Of a stretch of 64,000 bases of DNA, positions 26,804-35,876 are shown piece by piece. The notes beneath the pieces are model-generated. The model was not told where the DNA came from and searched no databases. It was given only the letters and a program-made list of their open reading frames with translations. The stretch lies in NCBI GenBank assembly GCA_020632575.1, contig JACKFH010000009.1, positions 62,001-126,000 on the forward strand, given 5' to 3'. Source of the DNA: Candidatus Omnitrophota bacterium. Its GTDB lineage: Bacteria > Hinthialibacterota > Hinthialibacteria > OLB16. Position 1 is the stretch's first letter. Each line of letters starts with the position of its first letter. The position numbers and the translations under genes are program-made.

Positions 26804-28098
26804 GTGGACAGATTGGCCGTTTGGTCCCCCATATCCTCTTTTCCCTGACCACGGTCCTGGTCCTGTTCGGATTGGTGACCGTCTATTCGGCCGGGGCCTT
26901 TTTCGACTACCGCTCGATTCGCAACCAGTGGGAAAAGACAGTCGAGACCGCGATCACCCAGGCCATCGCGCCGGACTCCGTCGAGGGGAAATCGGATGAC
27001 CCCTTTCAGACCTTGAAACAACTTCAGGCCCAGGGCGCCAATCGCAGGGCAAGCACCCTCTCCACCTTCCTTCACCAAACCATCTGGGTGGTCATCGGGT
27101 TTCTCGCGCTCGCTATCACCGCCAGGTTCGATTACCCGATTTGGGGCCGACGAATCGGCTGGATTGTGTTGATCTTATTCAGTCTCCAACTTGCACTGAC
27201 ACTTATTCCGGCGGGAACCAACTGGCCGATTCGAAGTCTGGAGCTGAACTACGCCAAGAGCCGCTTGAGTCTGTTTGGTTTCACCATTCAACCCTCGGAA
27301 TTGGCCAAACTCATTCTAATCATCTTCACCAGCTGGTTCCTGTCCCGCAGGGTCCAGGAAGACCGGATGTCCCTTTCCTCTTTGCTGCCGGTGTTGCTCA
27401 TCATTGCCCCCTCGATCGGAATGATCCTGTTGGAATCCGACCGTGGAGTCGCCGCTCATCTCTGTTTGGCATTGGCGCTGCTTTGGTTCTTTTCGGGAGG
27501 AAAAATCGGACACTTCGCAGTCCTCTCCGTGGTGGGGATCTTTGGAGTCGGTTTCATGGTGCTCAACAGCGAAGAGGCCAAAAGCCGGATTGTCAACTTC
27601 TTCACCGGACAACCCGAATACCAATACCAACAAGCGCTCGAGGGGGTTTCACGGGGAGGTCTGTTTGGGGTCGGTCTCGGCGATGGCGAGGGCTCGCTCA
27701 CACTTTATGGGGCCCACAACGATGTCATCCTCGCGGTTGTCGGCGAGGAACTCGGATTCATTGTCACCGCCGCGGTTGTCCTCGCTTACCTGACTCTCAT
27801 TCTGTTGGGTCTGCGCATCTCGAAAAACTGCGACGATCCGTTCGGGAAGATCCTGGCCCTCGGAATCACCATTTTGCTCGGGACTCAAGCCCTGCTCAAT
27901 ATCGCCATCACGCTCAACCTGCTGCCACCCACCGGCTTCACGCTTCCGCTGCTCTCGGCGGGAGGCGCCTCGATGGTGACCACCATGGCGGCGATCGGCA
28001 TCCTGATCAACATCAGTCTCTCCACTCACGATCATCTCTTGGACAGCCGCAAACGGACCAAGGTCGGCGGCCTCCGCGTATGGGGGGTGACCGCATGA
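26800..28098 (+). CDS. ftsW: Peptidoglycan glycosyltransferase FtsW
   Basis: SEDS-family polymerase of septal glycan strands, partner of FtsI. About ten membrane helices; TM1 contains VLVLFGLVTVYSAGAFF. Family blocks include SLFGFTIQPSELAKL, ESDRGVAAHL, EYQYQQALEGVSRGGLFGVG, VGEELGFI, and the C-terminal GFTLPLLSAGGASMV. The first extracytoplasmic loop is longer than usual, about 60 residues (SIRNQWEKTVETAITQAIAP and onward). Overlaps murD and murG by 4 nt each. Confidence 0.94.
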   Translation: MSGQIGRLVPHILFSLTTVLVLFGLVTVYSAGAFFDYRSIRNQWEKTVETAITQAIAPDSVEGKSDDPFQTLKQLQAQGANRRASTLSTFLHQTIWVVIGFLALAITARFDYPIWGRRIGWIVLILFSLQLALTLIPAGTNWPIRSLELNYAKSRLSLFGFTIQPSELAKLILIIFTSWFLSRRVQEDRMSLSSLLPVLLIIAPSIGMILLESDRGVAAHLCLALALLWFFSGGKIGHFAVLSVVGIFGVGFMVLNSEEAKSRIVNFFTGQPEYQYQQALEGVSRGGLFGVGLGDGEGSLTLYGAHNDVILAVVGEELGFIVTAAVVLAYLTLILLGLRISKNCDDPFGKILALGITILLGTQALLNIAITLNLLPPTGFTLPLLSAGGASMVTTMAAIGILINISLSTHDHLLDSRKRTKVGGLRVWGVTA

Positions 28099-29189
28099 GA
28101 GTCTTGATCGCGGCCGGCGGAACCGGCGGTCATGTTTTTCCAGCAGTGGCGGTGGCGGAGAAGCTGATTGAACAGGGTTGTGAGCTGAACTGGGTCGGCC
28201 GTCCCCAGAGCCTGGAGGAGCATGAATCGTGGCGGTTGGGAATTCCATTTGTGTCCATGCCCCTGCGCGGGTTCAAGCGGAAATGGAGTCTCTCAAATCT
28301 GAGCGCCCTGACGATGTTCTTTCAGGGACGTCGCTTGGTGAAAGAGACTTTGGAGGCGTTTTGCCCTCACATACTTTTCGCACTTGGGAGTTATGTCAGC
28401 GCGCCCGCCATTTCCGCGGCGATCGCAATGAAATTCCCGGTCATTGTCCATGAACAAAACGCGATTCCTGGGTTAGTCGTTCGATTCTTCGCCAAAAAAG
28501 TCAATGTGGTTGCTCTTACTCAACCCCTTCAATCCACCCTTTCCGGGAACTGTGAAGTGGTGGGGCTACCCCTACGTCCCGGGATTTGTCTGTCCAGGGA
28601 AGAGGCGCACTACCTCGAATTCGGGTTGAACCCCTCCAAGAAGACCCTGTTCGTGTTCGGGGGAAGTCAGGGGGCGCTTCAGATCTGTTACGCCACCCTC
28701 GACTTGGCCAGGTTCTGGGAACAACAGCGACCCGAGTGGCAGATCCTGCTCCAAACCGGGCGTCGCAATTTCGAAGAGATCGGGAGGGCTTCCGAATCGG
28801 CCAACCTTGTCGCGGTTCCTCACCTGGATGAGATTGGAAAGGCCTATGCCTGCGCCGATGTCATTGTCGCCCGGAGCGGAGCCACCTCCTGCGCCGAGAT
28901 CGCGGCGGTGGGTAAACCGGCGGTGCTGGTCCCGTACCCCTACGCGACCGCCAATCACCAGGAACTCAATGCCAGAGCGCACCTCGAAAAACACCCGGGA
29001 GAACTGATCCCGGAAACCATGCTCAATCGGACGCAACTCGATGGCGCGATTCAGAGACTTGAGGAAGTGCATCCGAGGCCCATGTGCCCGAAGGAACGTG
29101 AGAGACCTGTCGCAAATCTGTTGGAATTGATCGCTAAACATGCCAAAGGGGGAGGGAAAAATGGCGGTGTTGTTGAGTCACCCAGATAA
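28095..29189 (+). CDS. murG: UDP-GlcNAc:undecaprenyl-PP-MurNAc-pentapeptide GlcNAc transferase
   Basis: Peripheral membrane GT28 enzyme making lipid II. ATG 28095 overlaps the ftsW stop; the long upstream extension of this frame is a shadow over ftsW. The N-terminal loop is LIAAGGTGGHVFPAVAVAEK. ALGSYVSAPA, VHEQNAIPGLV, VFGGSQGA and ARSGATSCAEIAAVGKPAVL are conserved GT-B motifs. 364 residues. The 3' end overlaps murC by about 29 nt. Confidence 0.95.
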   Translation: MRVLIAAGGTGGHVFPAVAVAEKLIEQGCELNWVGRPQSLEEHESWRLGIPFVSMPLRGFKRKWSLSNLSALTMFFQGRRLVKETLEAFCPHILFALGSYVSAPAISAAIAMKFPVIVHEQNAIPGLVVRFFAKKVNVVALTQPLQSTLSGNCEVVGLPLRPGICLSREEAHYLEFGLNPSKKTLFVFGGSQGALQICYATLDLARFWEQQRPEWQILLQTGRRNFEEIGRASESANLVAVPHLDEIGKAYACADVIVARSGATSCAEIAAVGKPAVLVPYPYATANHQELNARAHLEKHPGELIPETMLNRTQLDGAIQRLEEVHPRPMCPKERERPVANLLELIAKHAKGGGKNGGVVESPR

Positions 29190-30609
29190 GAGGATGGAAG
29201 AGATCGTGGAAAACCGAAAGAAAATCACCCATCTCCCGATGCTCGAGAAAAGTCTCTCCCTTCATTTCATTGGAATTGGCGGTATCGGGATGAGCGGGTT
29301 GGCCAAGGTCTGTCTGGAGATGGGCTGCCAGATCTCCGGCACCGACAATCGCGAGAATGATCAGACCCATGAACTGCGAAGGATGGGGGCTCATATCCGA
29401 ACGGGGATCCACACCGACTTGGTCGAGGACGCCGGACTCGCGGTCTATTCGACCGCTGTCCCCGTGGACCACCCCGAACGGCTTCGAGCGGAGGAACTAG
29501 GTGTCCCGCTCATCCGACGCGGCACCCTGTTGGCATTGCTTGCGGCCAACCGAAAACTTCTCGGCGTCGCCGGAACCCATGGAAAAACCACCACATCTTC
29601 GATGATGGCGCTCGGATACCGGTCGGCTGGACTCGACCCCACCATTGTCGTGGGGGGCTATGTCCCCGAACTGGGTGGAAACGCCTCTCTCGGTGGGGAT
29701 CGATTTCTAGTGGCGGAGACTGACGAAAGCGATGGCTCCTTCCTGGAACTCGATCCCCACTTAGCATTGGTCACCAATGTCGAGGACGATCACCTCGAAC
29801 ATTATGGGGACCGTCAACGGCTTCAGGAGGCTTTCCTTCATTTCATCTCCGCCGTCGAAAACCCCCGCTACCGCATCCTCTGCGCCGACTGCCCAACCCT
29901 AATGGAACTTGCGTCGAACGAGCTCGAGGGGGGGTATGTCACCTATGGGTTTTCGGAAGAGGCGCACATCCGCGGAGTCGATATCCGTGCCGACTCGACC
30001 GGATCGAGCTGCCGGGTTCTACGGGGGGGCGATACAGTCGGGCACCTGCATATCCGAGTGCCGGGTCGCCACATGCTTCAGAACGCCCTGGGCGTCTACG
30101 CTTCTGGCCTCCAACTCGGCCTCTCGATCGAAAAACTCGGTTACGGTCTCTCCGAATACCGGGGCACGCGTCGTCGGTTCGAAGTGCTCGGCGCGTGGAA
30201 CGATGCCACTCTGATCGACGATTACGCTCACCACCCCACCGAGATCCGAGCCACCCTGCAGGCGCTCGACCAAAAGGCGGAGGGCCGACGCGTGGCGGTT
30301 TTTCAACCCCACCGCTACAGCCGTCTCGAACAACTCTTCGAGGAATTCTCCGCCTGTTTCGAGTCGGTGGACTTGCTCATTGTCAGCGAGGTCTATTCCG
30401 CGGGCGAGGCTCCCAGAGAGGGAATCAACTCGGAGGCTCTGGCGAAAAAAATCGAAGGGCCCGGACAGGTGATTTACGCCCCCGGATTGGATGAGGTCGA
30501 GGTGGAGCTTCGAGGAAGACTCCAACCCGGAGACACCGTCCTATTCCTCGGCGCCGGAAATATCAATCAAGTCGCTTTGCGGCTCTTGGAGAATAAGGAA
30601 GAGGCGTGA
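29161..30609 (+). CDS. murC: UDP-MurNAc:L-alanine ligase
   Basis: First Mur ligase of the pathway. ATG 29161 is preferred over ATG 29140 because GGGGGAGGG (29147-29155) lies just before it; ATG 29194 is a further possibility. The N-terminal Rossmann loop is LHFIGIGGIGMSGLA and the ATP loop is LLGVAGTHGKTTTSSMMAL. FLVAETDESDGSFL, NVEDDHLEHYGD and LIDDYAHHPTEIRATL are MurC signatures. It is followed by ftsQ, not by murB as in many dcw clusters. Confidence 0.95.
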   Translation: MAVLLSHPDKRMEEIVENRKKITHLPMLEKSLSLHFIGIGGIGMSGLAKVCLEMGCQISGTDNRENDQTHELRRMGAHIRTGIHTDLVEDAGLAVYSTAVPVDHPERLRAEELGVPLIRRGTLLALLAANRKLLGVAGTHGKTTTSSMMALGYRSAGLDPTIVVGGYVPELGGNASLGGDRFLVAETDESDGSFLELDPHLALVTNVEDDHLEHYGDRQRLQEAFLHFISAVENPRYRILCADCPTLMELASNELEGGYVTYGFSEEAHIRGVDIRADSTGSSCRVLRGGDTVGHLHIRVPGRHMLQNALGVYASGLQLGLSIEKLGYGLSEYRGTRRRFEVLGAWNDATLIDDYAHHPTEIRATLQALDQKAEGRRVAVFQPHRYSRLEQLFEEFSACFESVDLLIVSEVYSAGEAPREGINSEALAKKIEGPGQVIYAPGLDEVEVELRGRLQPGDTVLFLGAGNINQVALRLLENKEEA

Positions 30610-30627
30610 TTTGGTAAGGAAGACAGA

Positions 30628-31530
30628 GTGACCAAGAAGAAATCCGGCCGGAAAAAGAACTTCGCCCCGCCGACATTGGGAAGACGCATCATGGGTTGGG
30701 CCATCACCGGAGCCATCTGCCTCGGGTTGGTCTATGGGGCCTATGATCTTTTTCAGTTTTGCGTTCGGTCGGATCTCTTCATGGTCAAGGAAGTTCGCAT
30801 TCTTGGGACTGAACTCCTGACCAAGTCCGAGATCCTGCGTGAAATGGACATCCCGGCCCGGGTCCGCCTCTGGCAGATCGAACCCGAGCGGATCGAGGCC
30901 GCCTTGATTCGGCTCAATCTGGTCGACTCTGTCCAGGTTCGACGAGTCCTGCCGCAGACCCTGGCGGTGGAGGTCCTGGAAAGAAAACCAGTGGCCCGTT
31001 GGCAAGATCCGGCCACCCATGAGGTTTATGTGCTCGACGAAAAACGTTGGCTGCTCGCCACGTTGGGGGAACTCGAGGAACGGATGGCGAGGAACGGGAT
31101 TTCCCGCCGTGAAATCGGTCCGCTTCCGCTGATTGTCTGCGATCGAAGCGTTCGAGGATGGGCGCCGGGCGATCGTCTCGATGTCGATGGGCTCGAGGAT
31201 GTCTTGAACACCTACGATGTCCTTTGGACTCGTGGCGAGAATTGGATCGCGTCCATCGACCGGTTCGAGTATGTGGATGCGCTCCATGGCTGGAAGATCA
31301 AATGCCGGGAGGTGGCCGAGGAGATCCGGCTCGGACGGACCAACCTGACTCAACGGTTGGGCAAGATCGATCCGGTCTGGAGACTCCTCGAAAGCGAAGA
31401 GATTCGGGTCGCTTATATCGACTTGCGTTTCGATGAGCAGGGCGTGGCGATCAAACCGCTGAACATCGGCGTGGTCGAATGGATGGAGTTGACCAATCGA
31501 GAAACGCCAACCGAGAAGATGATCGGTTGA
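30628..31530 (+). CDS. ftsQ: Cell division protein FtsQ
   Basis: Bitopic divisome protein. It has a basic cytoplasmic N-terminus (TKKKSGRKKN), one membrane helix (MGWAITGAICLGLVYGAY), then a POTRA domain (FMVKEVRILGTELLTKSEIL ... LVDSVQVRRVLPQTLAVEVL) and the FtsQ/DivIB beta domain. 300 residues. The start is GTG 30628. Neighbours murC upstream and ftsA/ftsZ downstream fit the standard order. A 106-nt gap separates it from ftsA. Confidence 0.92.
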   Translation: MTKKKSGRKKNFAPPTLGRRIMGWAITGAICLGLVYGAYDLFQFCVRSDLFMVKEVRILGTELLTKSEILREMDIPARVRLWQIEPERIEAALIRLNLVDSVQVRRVLPQTLAVEVLERKPVARWQDPATHEVYVLDEKRWLLATLGELEERMARNGISRREIGPLPLIVCDRSVRGWAPGDRLDVDGLEDVLNTYDVLWTRGENWIASIDRFEYVDALHGWKIKCREVAEEIRLGRTNLTQRLGKIDPVWRLLESEEIRVAYIDLRFDEQGVAIKPLNIGVVEWMELTNRETPTEKMIG

Positions 31531-31636
31531 AAATGAATAACTGTTTTTGTTCTTGAGCAAGGAGTTGAATTCGAGGCCTCGAGCCTCATGGGATTTCCGG
31601 TTGATGATGTGACCGGTGATTGAAGGGGATTAGGGA

Positions 31637-32863
31637 ATGCGCAACGAAGAACATATTTTGGCGATTGACCTGGGAACCACCAAGGTCTGTGCGGTTGTCG
31701 CTCGTGTCTTAGCGGGCGACGAACTCGAGACCATCGGCGTGGGGACACACCCCTCCGAGGGTTTGCAGAACGGGACAGTTGTCGACCTGGAGCGGACCAC
31801 ACGCTCCATTGAGAGCGCGGCTCAAAAGGCGCTCGCCACAGCCGGCGTGGATATCCGCAAAGCTTGGATCGGCATCGCCGCGAGCTTCATCCAAAGCTAC
31901 AACAGCCGCGGCTCCGTGGCGGTCCTTCAGGGCCAACGAGGCATCACCAAAGCGGACATGAAATCCGCCATCCGCGCCGCGGTCGATATGAAGATCCCGC
32001 CCGAGATGAAAGTGCTACATCAGATCCCGCGTTGGTTCCGGGTCGATGACGTCACCGGCGTTCGCGACCCAGAGGGAATGGTCGGAAACCTGCTCGAGGT
32101 CGACCTCCATGTGGTCGGCGGTCGCAAGAACGATATCGCCAACATCGAACGTGCCGTCCACGCCGCAGGCTTCCGCGCGGAGGGGATGATGTTGCAGCCC
32201 ATCGCCTCCTCGCTTTCGGTCCTTTCCGATGACGAAATGGACGCCGGAGTCGCCATGATCGACATCGGTGGCGGCACCACCGACATCGCCATTTACAAAG
32301 AGGGACAGATCATCGCTAGCAAAGTGGTCCTGATCGGCGGCGATTTGATCACCAAGGACATCGCCTCCTACTTTGCCGCCCCCAGCGAGCACGCTGAAAC
32401 GTTGAAGAAGACCTTCGGATCGGCGATTGTCACCCCGGGCGATGAGAACGAGATGATCGAGATCCAACGGATCCGGAATCGTCCCTCGAAAGAGGCCCCT
32501 CGGTCCGAACTCAATTTCGTCATCGAGGCGCGTGTCGAGCAGATCATCCAACAAGTCGAGCGGACGATTGTCGCCGCGCTTCCCCTGGAGGAACTCGTCG
32601 CGGGAATCGTTCTGACCGGCGGCACCTCGATGCTTAGCGGACTGACCGAGAAATTCCAAAGCGAACTTCGATTGGAGACTCACCTGGGAATCCCGGGGGG
32701 AGTCACCGGTTTCACCGATATCGTGAAGAGCCCAACCTGTTCCACCGCGATCGGAATGCTTCTCTATGCTTTGGCGGAGCGCCGTCGACGGGAGGAGGAG
32801 GATGGGAATGCGTTTCAAGCAATGTTTCGAAGACTCGGGACAATGATTGGGAATTATTTCTGA
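31637..32863 (+). CDS. ftsA: Cell division protein FtsA
   Basis: Actin-like ATPase anchoring FtsZ to the membrane. Phosphate-binding motifs: ILAIDLGTTKVCAVVARVL near residue 7 and VAMIDIGGGTTDIAIYKEG near 208; GIVLTGGTSMLSGL marks the adenosine motif. The SHS2-type 1C region (GRKNDIANIERAVHAAGF) is present. The C-terminal helix (AMFRRLGTMIGNYF) is amphipathic as expected for membrane attachment. 408 residues. Confidence 0.96.
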   Translation: MRNEEHILAIDLGTTKVCAVVARVLAGDELETIGVGTHPSEGLQNGTVVDLERTTRSIESAAQKALATAGVDIRKAWIGIAASFIQSYNSRGSVAVLQGQRGITKADMKSAIRAAVDMKIPPEMKVLHQIPRWFRVDDVTGVRDPEGMVGNLLEVDLHVVGGRKNDIANIERAVHAAGFRAEGMMLQPIASSLSVLSDDEMDAGVAMIDIGGGTTDIAIYKEGQIIASKVVLIGGDLITKDIASYFAAPSEHAETLKKTFGSAIVTPGDENEMIEIQRIRNRPSKEAPRSELNFVIEARVEQIIQQVERTIVAALPLEELVAGIVLTGGTSMLSGLTEKFQSELRLETHLGIPGGVTGFTDIVKSPTCSTAIGMLLYALAERRRREEEDGNAFQAMFRRLGTMIGNYF

Positions 32864-32896
32864 TTCCAAAATTTTTATGAGGGGAGGAAAGAAGTA

Positions 32897-32953
32897 ATGC
32901 CTTCGAATAGGGGGGGTATGAAAGATGAGCAGTTCAATAGATGGGGATGTTAG
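32897..32953 (+). CDS. Possible 18-codon leader ORF upstream of ftsZ
   Basis: ATG 32897 is preceded at a 9-nt spacing by GGGGAGG (32881-32887), a better ribosome site than most genes here have. It encodes MPSNRGGMKDEQFNRWGC and stops 19 nt before the FtsZ start. It may be a translated leader or coincidence in a purine-rich region. Confidence 0.3.
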   Translation: MPSNRGGMKDEQFNRWGC

Positions 32954-32972
32954 TTTCGAAGGAGGAAGGAGA

Positions 32973-34178
32973 ATGATCTACATGGTTGAAGACATGGAAA
33001 ACAAACCGAGAATAGTCGTAGTAGGTATCGGCGGAGCCGGCACCAACGCAGTCGATAACATGGACGCCAGCGGGCTTCACGGAGTGGAGTTCGTGGCCAT
33101 CAACACCGATCTTCAGGCCCTCGAACTGTGTCGCACCGAGACCCGCCTGCACATCGGCAACAAGATCACCCAGGGGCTGGGCACCGGAGCCAATCCTCTT
33201 CTTGGCGAACAAGCCGCCGAGGAGGACCGCGCTCTGATCGCCGAAACCCTGGAGGGTTCCGATCTCGTGTTCATCACCTGTGGCTTGGGCGGCGGCACGG
33301 GCACCGGGGCTTCGCCGGTGGTCGCCGAGGTGGCTCGCGAAATGGGCGCGTTGACTGTCGCCATCTGCACCAAACCCTTCGACTTCGAGGGTTCGGTCCG
33401 GAAGCGTCACGCCGAACGCGGCCAGCGCGAACTGCGCGACAAGGTGGACACTCTGATTACAGTGCCGAATCAGAGACTCTTGAACCTCGTCGAGGAAGAG
33501 ACATCCCTCGTCGATGCTTTCAAGATCTCGGATAGCGTGCTCACTCAGTGCGTCCAATCGATCGCCGATCTGATCACCAAACCGGGTCTGATCAACCTCG
33601 ACTTCTCGGACATTCGCGCCATCATGAACCAAATGGGCGGCGCGGTGATGGGAGTCGGTCATGGCGAGGGAGAAAACCGCGCCCTTCAGGCCTTCCAGCA
33701 GGCTTCTCAAAGCCCGCTCATGGAAGAGACTGTCATCGAAGGGGCGAAGGGTCTTCTTATCAATGTCACCACCGGATCCAGCGTCAAACTGCATGAGCTC
33801 TCGCGAGCCATGGAGGAACAAATTCATCCGAAGGCGGATCCCGATGCCAACATTATCTTCGGGGTTGTCTTGGATGAGGAGTTCGGCGAGCGGATGCAGG
33901 TGACCATTCTCGCCACCGGGTTCGATCGAGACATGACTGAGAAACGCGCTGTCGAGGCGGAGGAGGAGCAGACTCGTCCTTACGCTGGAGACGAAACCGG
34001 GTTCGAGCGACCCGCGTATCTCTCCAAGGGCGATCGTCGTTCTCAGTATGTCGAGATGGAGGAGGATGAGGACGAGCGAGCCGGGGCTCAGGAGGAGGAA
34101 CCGGTGCAGCCAGTCCGTCGGGGTCGCGGAGGCGACCGCGGCAATGTGATGCCCGCCATCTTCGGCACCGGTCTCTGA
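32973..34178 (+). CDS. ftsZ: Cell division GTPase FtsZ
   Basis: Tubulin homologue forming the Z ring. ATG 32973 is chosen because GGAGGAAGGAG (32961-32971) directly precedes it; the frame opens at 32925 but adds no conserved residues. VVVGIGGAGTNAVDNM begins the GTPase domain. The tubulin signature GGGTGTGASP lies near residue 106, followed by ICTKPFDFEGSVRKRHAERG. The C-terminal linker is acidic, then basic (RRGRGGDRG), and the end VMPAIFGTGL resembles a divergent form of the FtsA/ZipA-binding peptide. Last gene before the terminator. Confidence 0.97.
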   Translation: MIYMVEDMENKPRIVVVGIGGAGTNAVDNMDASGLHGVEFVAINTDLQALELCRTETRLHIGNKITQGLGTGANPLLGEQAAEEDRALIAETLEGSDLVFITCGLGGGTGTGASPVVAEVAREMGALTVAICTKPFDFEGSVRKRHAERGQRELRDKVDTLITVPNQRLLNLVEEETSLVDAFKISDSVLTQCVQSIADLITKPGLINLDFSDIRAIMNQMGGAVMGVGHGEGENRALQAFQQASQSPLMEETVIEGAKGLLINVTTGSSVKLHELSRAMEEQIHPKADPDANIIFGVVLDEEFGERMQVTILATGFDRDMTEKRAVEAEEEQTRPYAGDETGFERPAYLSKGDRRSQYVEMEEDEDERAGAQEEEPVQPVRRGRGGDRGNVMPAIFGTGL

Positions 34179-34201
34179 TCCGAACGATCCTCGGACCGAC
34201 T

Positions 34202-34219
34202 GTTTGTTTGCAAACAAAC
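34202..34219. promoter_or_regulatory. 18-bp perfect palindrome after ftsZ
   Basis: GTTTGTTTGCAAACAAAC, just upstream of the terminator hairpin. It could be a protein-binding site or an RNA hairpin protecting the 3' end. Confidence 0.4.
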
Positions 34220-34220
34220 G

Positions 34221-34257
34221 AAGGCGGCTCTCCCCAAGCAAGGGGAGAGCCGCCTTT
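34221..34257 (+). terminator. Strong terminator of the dcw cluster
   Basis: AAGGCGGCTCTCCCC / GGGGAGAGCCGCCTT is a perfect 15-bp stem with a 6-nt AAGCAA loop and ends in TTT. It lies 43 nt after the ftsZ stop. Confidence 0.85.
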
Positions 34258-34261
34258 AATC

Positions 34262-34625
34262 TTACGCCGTGGGAGCGGCGTCCTGCCGCGAATGTTGCTG
34301 GAACGTGGCTCCCACCTCTGTGCTAATCTTGCTGATTTGCTGGTTCTTGACTGGTTCGAGAATCCCTTCTCGAATCCAATTCCTCACGAATCCCTTCGTG
34401 CCGTCGCACCAGCGTAAACGCTGGTGCTCCGAGACCGAAGCCTCCTTCTGAGGCTGTTGCAGTTGAAAAACACCCTGAACTATTCCATTTCGTAGCCCGG
34501 CAACTCACTTGCCGGGATGGGGGGAGCAAATCGGTTCATTCACCCAGCAAATGAGTTGTGGGGCTACAGTTTCGATGTCACCAGCCTGCGGTAGCAAACT
34601 TCGCTGAAGGAGCGCCGCGGTGAAC
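34262..34625. repeat. Chain of short hairpin repeats
   Basis: No gene seen in this gap. It holds successive inverted repeats with 3-6-nt loops: ACGCCG-TGGGAG-CGGCGT, TTCGAGAA-TCCC-TTCTCGAA, CACGAA-TCCC-TTCGTG, GCACCAGCG-TAAA-CGCTGGTGC, AGCCTC-CTTCT-GAGGCT and CCCGGCAA-CTCA-CTTGCCGGG (7-8 bp). Sections 34266-34325 and 34437-34518 are copies of pieces of the block at 9456-9690. It resembles REP-like or MITE-like intergenic elements built from modules. Confidence 0.7.
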
Positions 34626-34641
34626 CCCGGGCGCGAATCCC

Positions 34642-35685
34642 TCAGCTCCCCAACAGCGCGTCCAGAATCATCCGGTCCAAGGTCTCGTAATCCCGCGCCT
34701 CGCGTAGCGCCTCGACCTCTTTCTTGTTGATGCCTCGGTAAACCTTCACCAGTTTCATGAAGAGTTCGCGGCTGTTCTTGAGGTGCAGGAAAGAGTTCTC
34801 GCGTTTCTGGGTGCGCATGACCTTGATGTCCAATCCGACCCACTCGCCGTTGCTGCCGTAAGCGGCCTCCTCCAGGACCATCACCTGGTTGAAGGCGCGG
34901 CGAAGATTGGCCGAACCGAAGACTTTGTCCTGGTCGTACTTGAGACTGTTCTGATCGTTGAGGTGGACTGACCAGAGTTTCTTGTGCGAGATCGCGTAGG
35001 CCATCTCGTCGGAGGGATCGAGATTGGCCAGGATCGCGTGCGCCGATTCGATCAGGGCGCCGACTCGTTTCGGATCTTTGGTTCGATAGGCGAGTCCGAT
35101 GGCGTGGCCAATTGTCGGGCAATAAGCGAGGTCCATCGGCTCGTTCGGTTTCGGTTCGATCAGGATTTTAAGTTTGCTGTCGTAGGCCAGCGCCTTGTTG
35201 AGATAATCGACGAACAGATCGTAGGCCGCGGCGGCGTCTTTGGCCTCGCGGATATAGGTCCCCTCGCGGGCCGGCCAGATCACCATCTTGTGAGTCCCGA
35301 TCGCGTTGCCGATGTCGATGCAACGCTTTGTCCGATCGACCGCCCATCGTCTGACTTTCGGGTCGTTCGCCGTGAAGGCCCCATCGATGCCGCGGTCATC
35401 CTCCCAGAGACGCGGAGCGGTGAACTCCGGTTCCAGCCCCTCGCCATTGAGAATCTTTTTGACTTCCTTCGCCCGATCCATTGCGGCCTTGAAGGGCAGG
35501 GAAGCGTCGGCGACATCGTCATCATGAAACTGGATTCCGGTGAATCCCAACTTCCGGTAAGTACGGATCTTCTCATCCCAGGTGAAGGATTCGCGTACGG
35601 GCGGCCCGAAAGGATCGGCTCCCTCGTGAATATTCCAAGGACCGAACGAAAAACGATACTCCGCTTTTTTCTTCTTGACCGCCAT
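34642..35685 (-). CDS. Xylose isomerase-like sugar isomerase
   Basis: TIM-barrel sugar-phosphate or aldose isomerase of the AP endonuclease 2/xylose isomerase superfamily. The opening YRFSFGPWNIHEGADPFGPP and the metal-binding segment ILIEPKPNEPMD resemble short XylA-like enzymes; FTGIQFHDDDVAD supplies the catalytic His/Asp region and SVHLNDQN a metal-binding His. 347 residues, shorter than classic XylA. It stands alone on the minus strand with no sugar operon, so the substrate (xylose, rhamnose or another) is open. Confidence 0.75.
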   Translation of the reverse strand: MAVKKKKAEYRFSFGPWNIHEGADPFGPPVRESFTWDEKIRTYRKLGFTGIQFHDDDVADASLPFKAAMDRAKEVKKILNGEGLEPEFTAPRLWEDDRGIDGAFTANDPKVRRWAVDRTKRCIDIGNAIGTHKMVIWPAREGTYIREAKDAAAAYDLFVDYLNKALAYDSKLKILIEPKPNEPMDLAYCPTIGHAIGLAYRTKDPKRVGALIESAHAILANLDPSDEMAYAISHKKLWSVHLNDQNSLKYDQDKVFGSANLRRAFNQVMVLEEAAYGSNGEWVGLDIKVMRTQKRENSFLHLKNSRELFMKLVKVYRGINKKEVEALREARDYETLDRMILDALLGS

Positions 35686-35876
35686 TTTCCAACCTCCAGA
35701 TGATAAATTTTAACATGTTCCCATCGAGCGAACGGTGTGCGATGGATTCGAGAAGTCTGCCAGATTGGCGGTCGTCGACCAAGAGGGCGCCGCATTCGGG
35801 ATACGGCCGTAGTGACTCTCCTTGATTCCGTTCGTTTTCATCAGAAACTGAGTTCTTACAGGAGGTGAATCAATTC

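Noticed and set aside
32934..34241. A 435-codon minus-strand ORF opposite ftsZ
   Set aside because: Shadow of ftsZ; no ribosome site and it crosses the terminator.
34262..34625. CRISPR array
   Set aside because: The palindromic modules differ from one another and there are no regular spacers or cas genes.
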